64,000 nt of DNA from Allopusillimonas ginsengisoli (GTDB lineage: Bacteria > Pseudomonadota > Gammaproteobacteria > Burkholderiales > Burkholderiaceae_B), in the NCBI GenBank assembly GCA_005239165.1, contig RAPG01000006.1:186001-250000 (forward strand). Reading direction: 5' to 3'. Position numbers and translations under genes: made by a program. This document shows, in pieces, positions 8,218 to 15,442 of this stretch. The first letter of the stretch is position 1. Each line of letters opens with the position of its first letter. The notes under the pieces are model-generated. The model made no database searches. It was given only the letters and a program-made list of their open reading frames with translations, and had not been told where the DNA came from.

Positions 8218-8445
8218 CTACGCATAATCGACATGATCGACCTCCTTAACGCCAGACTCGGCCGAAACCCGTGCCCTCGTTCTGGCAAAAACCCTGGGGT
8301 GATCAAGAATGACTTGCGCAGGGATGCGACCTCGCCGCGCCCAGTTGCTTACTCGCTGCACCGCCCCAGGTTTTTCAAGCCCGAGTAACTGGGCGACTTT
8401 GGTTGGGCCACCAAGCATTTGAATGATGTTTTTTGCGTTCTGCAT
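8218..8445 (-). CDS. Cro-like repressor, leaderless
   Basis: 75 residues. MQNAKNIIQMLGGPTKVAQL with VQRVSNWARRGRIPAQVIL is a Cro/YdaS-type helix-turn-helix. The ATG at 8445 lies seven bases past the -10 box (TTTAAT), so the mRNA probably begins at or beside the start codon and is leaderless; no ribosome site is present. First gene of the leftward early operon and divergent from the CI-like gene. Confidence 0.8.
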   Translation of the reverse strand: MQNAKNIIQMLGGPTKVAQLLGLEKPGAVQRVSNWARRGRIPAQVILDHPRVFARTRARVSAESGVKEVDHVDYA

Positions 8446-8451
8446 ATGAAT

Positions 8452-8480
8452 ATTAAACATCATGTTTAATATTAAATCAA
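8452..8480 (-). promoter_or_regulatory. leftward early promoter with 19-bp repressor operator
   Basis: On the minus strand: -35 TTGATT (8475-8480), 17-base spacer, -10 TTTAAT (8452-8457). The spacer and -10 are covered by a perfect palindrome, ATTAAACAT/C/ATGTTTAAT (8452-8470). The identical palindrome occurs in the rightward early promoter at 15418-15436, so both are probably controlled by the CI-like protein encoded at 8526. Confidence 0.85.
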
Positions 8481-8525
8481 CACTTCGTGTAACCAAAGAG
8501 TCAACGAGTTGTTTACTCTTCTAAA

Positions 8526-8888
8526 ATGAACACGACCGTGATAAACAGAGCACTTCGATGGGCTAAAGAACAAGGCATGAATCAGTCTGCCCTCGCTGCG
8601 CGTTTGGGGGTGCTTCCTCAGCACGTCACCAACTGGAAGACTCGAGGGTTGCCCGCCGAGCAATACCAGCCCATAGCCGAAGCGCTGGGTCGCTCAGTTG
8701 ATGAGCTGTTGGGTAGAACGCCTGAAGCGGAACCGCCAAATATGAAGTCCAGTGAAGGCTGGCCTCTTCTATCAATTGACGAGGCGAAGGTACGAGCCTT
8801 AAACGACTTTCATCGTGCACAGCTTGAAGCTGCAATTCTTATCGCGGCGGGACAGGTCGGCCTGGATGTAAAGAAAAAAAATAGTTGA
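8526..8888 (+). CDS. CI-like phage repressor without peptidase domain
   Basis: 120 residues. Residues 8-62 form a helix-turn-helix (QSALAARLGVLPQHVTNWKT, then YQPIAEALGRSVDELLG). The short C-terminal tail has no LexA/S24 Ser-Lys protease, so induction should not depend on RecA-stimulated self-cleavage. No ribosome site precedes the ATG; a -10-like TTTACT at 8512-8517 would make this message nearly leaderless too. An inverted repeat AAGAGT/ACTCTT (8496-8520) lies just upstream and may be a second operator. Confidence 0.8.
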   Translation: MNTTVINRALRWAKEQGMNQSALAARLGVLPQHVTNWKTRGLPAEQYQPIAEALGRSVDELLGRTPEAEPPNMKSSEGWPLLSIDEAKVRALNDFHRAQLEAAILIAAGQVGLDVKKKNS

Positions 8889-8921
8889 GACTTGTAGTAG
8901 CCGCCCGCATCATACGGGGGG

Positions 8922-8960
8922 CAAGTAACGAAAGTTAAGTTTGATGTAATTTTGTAAGGA
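8922..8960 (+). promoter_or_regulatory. repeated 5' cassette element, copy 1
   Basis: AAGTAACGAAA, then AGTTTGATGTAATTTTGTA and AGGA, just before the lipoprotein gene, preceded by a GC hairpin at about 8902-8922. Related copies precede the next three accessory genes (9631, 10350, 10933). It probably holds a promoter; its pattern recurs with 60-75% identity by eye. Confidence 0.6.
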
Positions 8961-8967
8961 AGCAACA

Positions 8968-9516
8968 ATGAAGAAAATGATGGTAATTTTGCTCACGCTG
9001 GGGCTGGCTGGTTGCTCAACCTATGCGGTGCCAAGATATAGCGTCTCAACCGACACTGTAGCGGCCTTGCGGGCAGTCGGGGATGTGCAAGTTGAGGTGG
9101 GTGAGTTTCTTTCCGCTAAGCCTACTGGGCCCAACGATAGGCCTGGCGAAATAATGTGCCGTGGCGTTGGCCCCATCAAAACCCCTGATGGGGAAAGCTA
9201 TGCCGAGTATGTGCGAAAAGCTCTTATTAGCGAGCTTATCATCGCGAACATCTACTCTAAGGAAGCCCCTATCGAATTAACCGGAAGCATCACCGCGCTT
9301 GATTTTGAATCAATGGGTGGGTCATGGACCGTAGGGCTGGAATTACGCTCAAGCAACGGAAAATCAGTGGCAATCACTAATACATATAAATACCAATCCA
9401 GTTTCTACGGCGAAACTGCGTGCAATCAGACAGCACAAGCCGGCCTTGGCGCAATACAGGACGCTATTCGAGCTGCCGTAACCCATAAGGACTTCCCTGC
9501 GCTCCTAGAATTGTGA
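8968..9516 (+). CDS. lipoprotein, lysogenic accessory gene
   Basis: 182 residues. MKKMMVILLTLGLAGC is a lipoprotein signal peptide with lipobox LAGC, so the mature protein is an envelope lipoprotein. The rest is a conserved-looking domain with a Gly/Tyr/Ser-rich middle and a pair of Cys (MCRG, ACNQT). AAGGA is eight bases before the ATG. It follows the repressor in the same direction, in the slot held by rex genes in lambda, so it may be expressed in the lysogen and alter the cell surface. Function unknown. Confidence 0.75.
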   Translation: MKKMMVILLTLGLAGCSTYAVPRYSVSTDTVAALRAVGDVQVEVGEFLSAKPTGPNDRPGEIMCRGVGPIKTPDGESYAEYVRKALISELIIANIYSKEAPIELTGSITALDFESMGGSWTVGLELRSSNGKSVAITNTYKYQSSFYGETACNQTAQAGLGAIQDAIRAAVTHKDFPALLEL

Positions 9517-9630
9517 CGTAGCCTGTTTACCGATATCGTTCTCAACGAAAATTTATATTAACTGGGTGTGCGCCATGCAAAGCATCGGTACACCCATGGC
9601 ATAGCGATTCAAGTTTGCTAGCAATGCGGC

Positions 9631-9671
9631 AAGTGACGAAAAAAATTTAATTTGAAGGGATCTTGTAAGGA
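9631..9671 (+). promoter_or_regulatory. repeated 5' cassette element, copy 2
   Basis: AAGTGACGAAA, an A/T run, TTTGAAGGGATCTTGTAAGGA. It follows a terminator-like hairpin of the lipoprotein gene (GGGTGT/ACACCC around 9565-9595). Confidence 0.55.
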
Positions 9672-9678
9672 TGGTGAG

Positions 9679-10284
9679 ATGAAGGGGTTATTTATTGCAG
9701 CTTTGTTGATGGCATCGTTTTCAGCGAATGCCGTAGAGGATAAAGAAATTGCCACATGCGCAGCTGAAACAAATAGTGTTCTGCGGCTGGCCTGCTTCGA
9801 TTCTCTCGCTGAGCGCCACTCACTGGCACCATCCACCCAGGTCGCTACCGCGACAGATGGCGCTGGCGAGTGGATAGTCCGCACGAAGACAGATCCTCTG
9901 AACGATAAATCCATATACACCGCCTCTCTTTTCGCATCATCTGGAATGGGAAAGTACGGCGATCCCATAGCCCTTTCGGTAAGGTGCGCAAACAACAAAA
10001 CAGAAATGTATATCAATTGGGCGTCATATCTTGGCAGAGGTACGATCCGAACCTCTCATCGCATCGATAAAGAAAAGGCCATAACTAACTCATGGGACAT
10101 ATCGACTGATGGCAAGGCCGCATTCCATCCTGGGTCGCCCATAGGGACGCTAAAGCGGCTGGTGGCGAGCACGTCTTTCGTCGCCAACTTGACGCCATAC
10201 AACGAAAACCCGATCACCGCTGTATTTGAAACGGCTGGCGCCGATGTCGCGTTGGCTGAGATACGAAAAGGATGTAATTGGTAG
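9679..10284 (+). CDS. secreted VasI/TagO-like protein
   Basis: 201 residues from ATG 9679, which follows AAGGA. MKGLFIAALLMASFSANA is a signal peptide. The mature part has CAAETNSVLRLACFDSLA, GEWIVRTKTDPLND, RCANNKTEMYINW, RIDKEKAITNSWDISTDG, and ends in IRKGCNW. This layout matches the VasI family known from type VI secretion loci and phages. No T6SS genes are here, so a periplasmic accessory role in the lysogen is more likely. Role unknown. Confidence 0.7.
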   Translation: MKGLFIAALLMASFSANAVEDKEIATCAAETNSVLRLACFDSLAERHSLAPSTQVATATDGAGEWIVRTKTDPLNDKSIYTASLFASSGMGKYGDPIALSVRCANNKTEMYINWASYLGRGTIRTSHRIDKEKAITNSWDISTDGKAAFHPGSPIGTLKRLVASTSFVANLTPYNENPITAVFETAGADVALAEIRKGCNW

Positions 10285-10349
10285 GTCAATTCTCCCGGCG
10301 CTGAGTTGGATTTTAGGCCGCGAAGGCATGCCGACGGCCCTATCAGCCC

Positions 10350-10387
10350 AGTAACGAAAATTTCAGTTTGATTGGGTTCTGTAAATA
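10350..10387 (+). promoter_or_regulatory. repeated 5' cassette element, copy 3
   Basis: AGTAACGAAAATTTCAGTTTGATTGGGTTCTGTA. It comes after a GGCCG/CGGCC hairpin (10315-10340) that would end the VasI-like transcript. Confidence 0.55.
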
Positions 10388-10403
10388 TATCTAGGAGATA
10401 TGG

Positions 10404-10835
10404 ATGGGATATCAACAAGAAGTCACAATGGCAACTGCCGAAGCGCCCAGCGCTCAGCCTCATCCAACAGTTCGCATCACGGGAGGGCCCTCTTTCCAGA
10501 ATCTTCAACTCAAGTCGGAGTTAGGCGCATTTGATGTACTGGGCCACCTGATTGTCTGGCTGCTGTTGACACTTGTCACCTTTGGACTGGCACTTTTCGT
10601 TTTTCCATATTACATGCAGCGCTTCATCATCAGCAAAACGTTTGCCTATGACAACGAGGGCAAGAAAGTTGGACGGCTTATCTGCACCATTGATCTGGCC
10701 AGCATGATTGGCAATATCATCTTATGGGCAATCATCAGCATCTTGACGCTGGGCATCGGCTATCTAGTGTTTATGTACAAGATCACTGCACACTGCATGA
10801 CACACACGAAGGTGGTTGCGGTCAACGCCCTGTAG
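10404..10835 (+). CDS. two-helix membrane protein, DUF6693-like
   Basis: 143 residues. AGGAG precedes the ATG. After a polar N-terminus come two membrane segments (about residues 47-72, HLIVWLLLTLVTFGLALFVF, and 100-125, IGNIILWAIISILTLGIGYL) joined by a basic loop. The repeated FDVLGHLIVW/DLASMIGNIILW pattern suggests an internal duplication, as in the DUF6693 family I recall from prophages. Function unknown; inner membrane location likely. Confidence 0.7.
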   Translation: MGYQQEVTMATAEAPSAQPHPTVRITGGPSFQNLQLKSELGAFDVLGHLIVWLLLTLVTFGLALFVFPYYMQRFIISKTFAYDNEGKKVGRLICTIDLASMIGNIILWAIISILTLGIGYLVFMYKITAHCMTHTKVVAVNAL

Positions 10836-10932
10836 CCCTGCTGTTGCAGAAGTACTACGTATTGCACTGGGCCACGCGGAGGGACGTATTGCTATTCAGA
10901 CAGCGGCAAGAAAAGCTACTTATGAAAGTAAT

Positions 10933-10975
10933 CTGTGATGTAAACGTTTAGCTTGATGTGGTTTTTTGGTGGAAG
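10933..10975 (+). promoter_or_regulatory. repeated 5' cassette element, copy 4 (diverged)
   Basis: CTGTGATGTAAACGTTTAGC then TTGATGTGGTTTTTTGGTGG. Weakest of the four copies. It lies 120 bases before the small membrane gene at 11094. Confidence 0.45.
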
Positions 10976-11093
10976 GGATCGGTCTTGCACTTTTAGCGAC
11001 TGGTGTCAGCAATCAACGAGGCATCCACGTTCGCATTGATTGCGCCCTTTATTGCTCGAACGGTGCGAGGGGCGCAAAGACAAGGAGATAAGT

Positions 11094-11303
11094 ATGGGAA
11101 TGGAAATGGACAACTACGGCATGGGTTTTGGAATGATCTTCCCTTTTTTAGGCTACCTCGTGCTGATTGTTCTGCCGGCAGCAATGATCATAGGCAAGGC
11201 TGGGTATAGCCGATGGTGGGTCATTCTGACCTTCATTCCGTTGGTTAATTTAATTATGCTTTGGGTATTTGCGTTTGCCAGGTGGCCGGCCATTCAGAGG
11301 TAG
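11094..11303 (+). CDS. small two-helix membrane protein
   Basis: 69 residues, MGMEMDNYGMGFGMIF onward; AAGGAG is seven bases before the ATG. Two membrane helices (FLGYLVLIVLPAAMIIG and WWVILTFIPLVNLIMLWVF) flank a GKAGYSR turn. The GYSRWW/PLVNLIM pattern is common in small phage and bacterial membrane proteins of unknown role. Confidence 0.65.
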   Translation: MGMEMDNYGMGFGMIFPFLGYLVLIVLPAAMIIGKAGYSRWWVILTFIPLVNLIMLWVFAFARWPAIQR

Positions 11304-11425
11304 GAGCACCTTCTGGTGTGGGTTTGGGTTGTGAGGAAATAAGCCATGCCACACAAGAACCACTTGAAATGCGCGACATCGGCCCAACTTGACTTATGCA
11401 GCTGCGTATATACAATGGAGACTCA

Positions 11426-11722
11426 ATGGTTACCCTAGTAACTTCCCCGGCAATGAGGGAAAAGCTTACAACTAAGCACCGTGTGCAAGAGCAGGAAATA
11501 GAGGAATGTTTTCTTGAGCATGAAGGAAAATATCTCGTTGACACTAGGGAAGAACATAATACAGACCCTCCAACAATGTGGTTTATCGGGCGCACTTACC
11601 GAGGAAGGTTGCTCAAAATCATCTTTGTGCATCGAGACGGAAATATCTATATCAAATCAGCCTACGAGCCAACAGAAGCCGTAATACGTATATACAAAGA
11701 GCTGAATAACTCAGAGGAATAG
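11426..11722 (+). CDS. BrnT/RelE-like toxin of a toxin-antitoxin pair
   Basis: 98 residues from ATG 11426 with GGAG five bases upstream. Blocks REKLTTKHRVQEQEIEECF, KYLVDTREEHNTDPPTMWF, LLKIIFVHRDGNIYIKSAYE resemble BrnT-type toxins, small RelE-fold ribonucleases. It precedes a ribbon-helix-helix partner by two bases, the usual toxin-first order for brnTA. The pair would act as a maintenance or anti-phage module in the lysogen. Activity inferred from family. Confidence 0.75.
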   Translation: MVTLVTSPAMREKLTTKHRVQEQEIEECFLEHEGKYLVDTREEHNTDPPTMWFIGRTYRGRLLKIIFVHRDGNIYIKSAYEPTEAVIRIYKELNNSEE

Positions 11723-11724
11723 CA

Positions 11725-12057
11725 ATGAGCGCAGAACACAACATCCCCGGCACGGACGAGGCCTGGGAGAATGAAGCCCTTGGAGCAAGCAAAGAGCACG
11801 CAGCCTTAGCTTCGGCTGATCTACAGAGCGCTGTAGATGAATCGTTGGCCATGCAGGCGATATCCATTCGCCTGCCTAGGTCAACCATTGAGCTATTCAA
11901 GGCGCTTGCCGCCTTGGAGGGCATTGGCTATCAGCCTCTTATGCGTGAAGCATTGACTCGATTTGCCGCCTCAGAGGCGAAGCTGAAAGTAATGGAGTTC
12001 GCCGATCGCCAGAAAGACATACAGCGTCAAGGGGCCGAAACAAAGAAAGCCGCTTAG
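11725..12057 (+). CDS. CopG/BrnA-like antitoxin
   Basis: 110 residues starting two bases after the toxin stop. N-terminal acidic region (DEAWENEALGASKEH) would bind the toxin. The MQAISIRLPRSTIELFKALA then GYQPLMREALTRFA block is a ribbon-helix-helix DNA-binding domain that would repress the operon. Followed by a strong terminator. Confidence 0.78.
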   Translation: MSAEHNIPGTDEAWENEALGASKEHAALASADLQSAVDESLAMQAISIRLPRSTIELFKALAALEGIGYQPLMREALTRFAASEAKLKVMEFADRQKDIQRQGAETKKAA

Positions 12058-12080
12058 ACTAGCTCGCCCGACTCAACTAG

Positions 12081-12103
12081 CCCTCCTTTACGGAGGGTTT
12101 TTT
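12081..12103 (+). terminator. rho-independent terminator after the toxin-antitoxin pair
   Basis: CCCTCC, loop TTTAC, GGAGGG, then six T. A second weaker stem with T6 follows at 12122-12146 and may serve the opposite-strand gene. Confidence 0.9.
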
Positions 12104-12154
12104 GTTGGCCTGTCTCACCAGCCGTCCACCCAGGCGGTTTTTTATTACCCTGCG

Positions 12155-12319
12155 CTACCCATCTCGACGCGCCAACCCATCCCGACACATAATCGCCCCC
12201 GCCTCTGCCAGTATGGCCATATCGTCGTCGCTGAGATGATCTTGAGCTAGCCCCATACAGGCGTCCAACACCTCGTCCTGGCTTTCAAAGAGCGCGATCA
12301 TTGAGTGCAGCTCGGGCAT
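12155..12319 (-). CDS. small acidic phage protein
   Basis: 54 residues, MPELHSMIALFESQDEVLDA onward, too short for ordinary gene callers. AGGAG lies six bases before the chosen ATG (an ATG two codons earlier is too close to it). Entirely helical-looking and acidic. Opposite in direction to the neighbours. Function unknown. Confidence 0.5.
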   Translation of the reverse strand: MPELHSMIALFESQDEVLDACMGLAQDHLSDDDMAILAEAGAIMCRDGLARRDG

Positions 12320-12407
12320 CGTCATCTCCTAGTGACTTTCTGATCGCAGCAGGATGAATTGTGCTGCGGAGGCTTTTTGTGTCTGGACTAGAAAGAAACC
12401 TATAAAG

Positions 12408-12487
12408 CAAGCAGGTGCTTGATTTTTTGCTTGCATTTATTATCTATCAAAGCGACAATGCAAGCACTTTAACAAGGAGTGCTTGCA
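12408..12487 (+). promoter_or_regulatory. nested CAAGCA inverted repeats controlling the P63C gene
   Basis: CAAGCA-GG-TGCTTG palindrome at 12408-12421, then TGCTTGCA (12428-12435), TGCAAGCACT (12459-12468) and AGTGCTTGCA (12478-12487). The last two form a perfect 10-bp hairpin whose 9-base loop and 3' arm contain the AAGGAG ribosome site, ending at the ATG. The first TGCTTGCA could pair instead with 12459-12466 and free the site. Either an RNA switch or a set of protein operators. Confidence 0.65.
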
Positions 12488-13495
12488 ATGAATAATAAGC
12501 CTGATGAAATACAAGGGAGAGCCAAGGGCGGCGCAGCAAGAGCCGCTAAGCTTACGCCAGAGCAGCGAAGCGAGATAGCGCGCAAAGGCGCATTAGCGAA
12601 GCAGGCTAACGCTGAGTTATTAAAATCGATGCCTATAGCAATTCGGGAGGGGTCCATAACCCTAGGCGATCTAAGCTTGCCTTGCGCGGTTCTTGATGAT
12701 GGACGGCGGGTTCTCACGCAAAGCGGTGTAATGCTAGCGTTAGGCCGTGCGCGACAAGTGAAGAGCCGCAAATATTTTGATGCTGACGTCAACTTGCCTG
12801 CTTTCCTGCAAGCAAAGAACTTAAAACCTTTTATTTCCAACGACTTGCTGGTGACGTCGAGCCGCATAGACTTTCGCATGCTATCTGGTGCAAAGGCTTT
12901 CGGCTTTTCTGCGGAAGTGCTTCCTTCCATCTGCGAAGTCTTCATGGACGCCGAATTAAGCGGCAAGCTTTTGGAAAGCCAAAAACATATCGCCATCAGA
13001 GCGCGCGTTCTCTATAAAGGGTTCGCGAAGCTCGGAATAGTTGCGCTTGTAGATGAGGCAACCGGCTATCAGGAAATACGCGCCAGAGATGCACTGCAAG
13101 CCTATCTTGAAAAGTACATCAGAAAAGAGCTGGCGGCGTGGGTGAAAACATTTCCAGATGAGTTCTTCAAAGAGCTTTACCGTCTAAAAAGATGGCCGTG
13201 GACTGGGTCATCTAGGCGCCCAGGGGTTGTGGGCAAGTATATCAACGACCTCATTTATGCGCGGCTTGGGCCGGGCGTGTTAGGGGAGCTGGAAAGAAAA
13301 AACCCAATCACGGAGAAAGGCCGCCGCAAAGCCAAGCACTTTCAGTGGCTAACAGAGGATATCGGCAACCCCGCCTTGGCTCAGCATATGCACGCTCTAA
13401 TTGCCTTCATGCGCGCAGAAGATGACTGGAAGTCATTTACTAGCCGATTCTACCGGGCCTTTCCCAAACAAGGCGATACCTTATCCTTGTTGTGA
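12488..13495 (+). CDS. P63C-domain phage protein
   Basis: 335 residues from ATG 12488 (AAGGAG nine bases upstream). The N-terminus (GRAKGGAARAAKLTPEQRSE) is a basic repeat-like tail; the C-terminal third (YQEIRARDALQAYLEKYI, FPDEFFKELYRLKRWPW, FQWLTEDIGNPAL) is the P63C domain found in phage and prophage proteins of unknown function. A hairpin overlaps the ribosome site, so translation is probably controlled. Followed by a terminator. Confidence 0.8.
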   Translation: MNNKPDEIQGRAKGGAARAAKLTPEQRSEIARKGALAKQANAELLKSMPIAIREGSITLGDLSLPCAVLDDGRRVLTQSGVMLALGRARQVKSRKYFDADVNLPAFLQAKNLKPFISNDLLVTSSRIDFRMLSGAKAFGFSAEVLPSICEVFMDAELSGKLLESQKHIAIRARVLYKGFAKLGIVALVDEATGYQEIRARDALQAYLEKYIRKELAAWVKTFPDEFFKELYRLKRWPWTGSSRRPGVVGKYINDLIYARLGPGVLGELERKNPITEKGRRKAKHFQWLTEDIGNPALAQHMHALIAFMRAEDDWKSFTSRFYRAFPKQGDTLSLL

Positions 13496-13521
13496 GCCGC
13501 TAGCCCTTCCTCCGCCCCACC

Positions 13522-13546
13522 AGCCCCTCATGGGGCTTTTCTTTTG
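13522..13546 (+). terminator. terminator after the P63C gene
   Basis: AGCCCC, loop TCAT, GGGGCT, TTTTCTTTT. Confidence 0.85.
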
Positions 13547-13601
13547 CCCGCTCAGGAACGCTAGTTGCTCAGCATAAGCTCCACACCATAAGGAGCACAC
13601 T

Positions 13602-13769
13602 TTGACACAAGCCAAAATTGAACCTGGAAAAACAGACACGCCAATCGACATCGGTGGCGACGATCAAACGAAGCACGAAAAAGACCCCAGATCAGAACTG
13701 GGCTTGAAGTTGCCTATCAAAGACTCGGACGATAAAAGCCGGGGTAAAGAATCCCGCAACGACCAGTGA
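13602..13769 (+). CDS. small charged disordered protein
   Basis: 55 residues from a TTG start with AAGGAG nine bases upstream. Composition is Asp, Lys, Gly, Ser and Arg rich (DIGGDDQTKHEKDPRSELG) with no predicted fold. One of a run of tiny genes between the repressor and the rightward promoter. Function unknown. Confidence 0.5.
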   Translation: MTQAKIEPGKTDTPIDIGGDDQTKHEKDPRSELGLKLPIKDSDDKSRGKESRNDQ

Positions 13770-13905
13770 CCAATCTTGTGACAAACCGCCTGCCATTCTG
13801 AAAAAGGCCGTGGGCACGCGCTATGCTAAGTAATAGTTGAGCAACACTAGCCAAGGCGAAATTCCGGCAACGGCCCAAGGGGTGCTCTTTCATTGGAGAT
13901 AGGAT

Positions 13906-14058
13906 ATGAATCAACACGAAGATCCTAAGAGGCCCGGCCAACAAAATCCTGATATGCCTAGACCTCAAGACCCCGTAAGGCCCGGACAAGGACAGCCAGG
14001 TCAAAACAAGCCTGACGCCCCCGGTCGAGCACCTAATAGGCCGCCAGAAAAGCGGTAG
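13906..14058 (+). CDS. small Pro/Gln/Arg-rich disordered protein
   Basis: 50 residues (MNQHEDPKRPGQQNPDMPRP onward) with repeated RPGQ/NPD/QDP units; GGAG and AGG precede the ATG. Basic and disordered. Followed at once by a UUCG-loop terminator, which supports a real transcript. Function unknown. Confidence 0.55.
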   Translation: MNQHEDPKRPGQQNPDMPRPQDPVRPGQGQPGQNKPDAPGRAPNRPPEKR

Positions 14059-14079
14059 CTAAATTGCGCCGTGAACACC

Positions 14080-14101
14080 AGCCTGCTTCGGCGGGCTTTT
14101 C
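14080..14101 (+). terminator. terminator with TTCG tetraloop
   Basis: AGCCTGC, TTCG, GCGGGCT, TTTT. Confidence 0.85.
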
Positions 14102-14211
14102 GTTGTCATTAAAAGCTCCCGGAGCCATACTGCGCTTCCGGGGGAATAGGCTGGGGGCAGCCAGTTACTTGGGTTTTGGTCAAAGGCAAATCCAAAACAA
14201 TATAAGAACAG

Positions 14212-14394
14212 CTACTCATCCAGCGCAAGCGTGTGCAACGCACCATCAAAATCGTCGTTCCAGTCTCTCAGCTGTATTGAAACAGCGCGGCGGTCCCGCA
14301 GATAAAAAACGCATGCAGTGCTGCCCTCATCAACAGCAATGATCATGCCGTCACAACGACGATTAAGCTCCATGGCGAATTTCTGGGTATCCAT
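14212..14394 (-). CDS. small phage protein, unknown function
   Basis: 60 residues, MDTQKFAMELNRRCDGMIIA onward, with GGAGGTGA directly before the ATG at 14394, one of the strongest ribosome sites in the window. Mixed alpha/beta look (ACVFYLRDRRAVSIQLRDW). Function unknown. Confidence 0.6.
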   Translation of the reverse strand: MDTQKFAMELNRRCDGMIIAVDEGSTACVFYLRDRRAVSIQLRDWNDDFDGALHTLALDE

Positions 14395-14522
14395 CGTCAC
14401 CTCCATTCAACCTTGGCCTAGGCCGGTAGTTGATCTTACTGCTGTGAATCAGCGTAAGGGGTAACGCTAAGTTTCTGGCTGTATCTGCCTTTTGGTGGAG
14501 CGATGTCCCCAGCCAGTTGTGG

Positions 14523-14864
14523 TCAGCGATTAAATATAAAAGCCAAAAGAACAGCAAAAATAACAACGCCAATGATTATTGTTAGGACTTGAGAGTTATT
14601 CACTGACTCCATGATGAGCGTGTCCGCCTCTGAGCTCTTTTGTTCTGTTAACGCGTTTAGCTCTTCAATATACAAAGAAAGAAACGCCTGCTCATCGCTT
14701 TCACCCAGCTCTTTGGCGAAAATCTCTATTTCGTCCTGCAGGTCAATGCTTGCCTGGCCAACATTACGCCCCGCGGCTCCTGCCTGGGCCAAAGCCTCAG
14801 AAAACCATTGAGCCTTTTCTCTAGCTATTGGTCGTAACCGCTGCTTTTGTTCGATATCCAGCAT
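14523..14864 (-). CDS. tail-anchored membrane protein, unknown function
   Basis: 113 residues; GAGGGAG precedes the ATG. The first 85 residues are helical and polar, probably a coiled coil, and the last 20 (QVLTIIIGVVIFAVLLAFIF) form one C-terminal membrane helix. A cytoplasmic sensor domain on a membrane tail is a layout seen in some exclusion proteins, but no family is recognised. Confidence 0.6.
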   Translation of the reverse strand: MLDIEQKQRLRPIAREKAQWFSEALAQAGAAGRNVGQASIDLQDEIEIFAKELGESDEQAFLSLYIEELNALTEQKSSEADTLIMESVNNSQVLTIIIGVVIFAVLLAFIFNR

Positions 14865-14879
14865 ACTCCCTCAGTTCTG

Positions 14880-14970
14880 TAACAGGACTAGAATCAACTA
14901 TTTTTTCGACAATATTCAGACATTATATCTTCTAAGAAAAGCCTATAAGCCATTGATTAGACTGTATAAA
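14880..14970 (+). repeat. 90-bp element shared with the second prophage
   Basis: From AACAGGACTAGAATCAAC to CCATTGATTAG; a copy at 44599-44690 matches at about three of four positions by eye. It ends in a promoter-like TTGATT (14953-14958), 17 bases, TGCTAT (14976-14981). Both copies point rightward. Confidence 0.6.
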
Positions 14971-15169
14971 TCATGTGCTATGTATTTTTTACAAAGAAAA
15001 TTGTCGACGGTAACATGGCGTTCATACCACAACAAAAACGACGACAACACGCAACAGCATTAGCCGATGCGGCTTTCAGTACCCCGTGGTTTCTGTTGCC
15101 AACGCACCGCGTACGCGCGCAGTGCGTACCGAGTCATAAAAAGTCATGTGTTACAGAGGTCACGACAGT

Positions 15170-15337
15170 ATGAATCAACAGTCCAGAGAAAAGTTAGAGC
15201 AGCTTGAAGCCCTTCTTCTCGTGATAACGACCGTTGATATGCGTATGATCGCGCCGTCGTCACGGACCAGTCTTTTAACCCTTGCCCACCGCCTAGCCTC
15301 CGAAGCTATCGGACCTACCACTCCAGACAAAGAATAA
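15170..15337 (+). CDS. small helical phage protein
   Basis: 55 residues, MNQQSREKLEQLEALLLVIT onward; AGAGGT lies about nine bases before the ATG. Leu-rich amphipathic helices. Probably transcribed from the promoter-like element at 14953. Function unknown. A short frame before it (15015-15173) overlaps it by ATGA but lacks a ribosome site. Confidence 0.45.
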   Translation: MNQQSREKLEQLEALLLVITTVDMRMIAPSSRTSLLTLAHRLASEAIGPTTPDKE

Positions 15338-15407
15338 AGCCTCATCAAGTAGCGGTTCTCTGCAGGCCTTCCCCTCTCCTATCCGTCTAAACAAAATAAA
15401 CATCCTG

Positions 15408-15436
15408 TTGACTTTAAATTAAACATGATGTTTAAT
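15408..15436 (+). promoter_or_regulatory. rightward early promoter with 19-bp repressor operator
   Basis: -35 TTGACT (15408-15413), 17-base spacer, -10 TTTAAT (15431-15436). The palindrome ATTAAACAT/G/ATGTTTAAT (15418-15436) is the same as in the Cro-like promoter and fills the spacer and -10. Start of transcription near 15443. It drives the structured leader and the recombination operon. Confidence 0.88.
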
Positions 15437-15442
15437 TAACTC

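Noticed and set aside
7414..8306. Long frames on both strands overlapping the duplicated-module gene
   Set aside because: Codon use and the module repeat favour the 7842-8138 frame.
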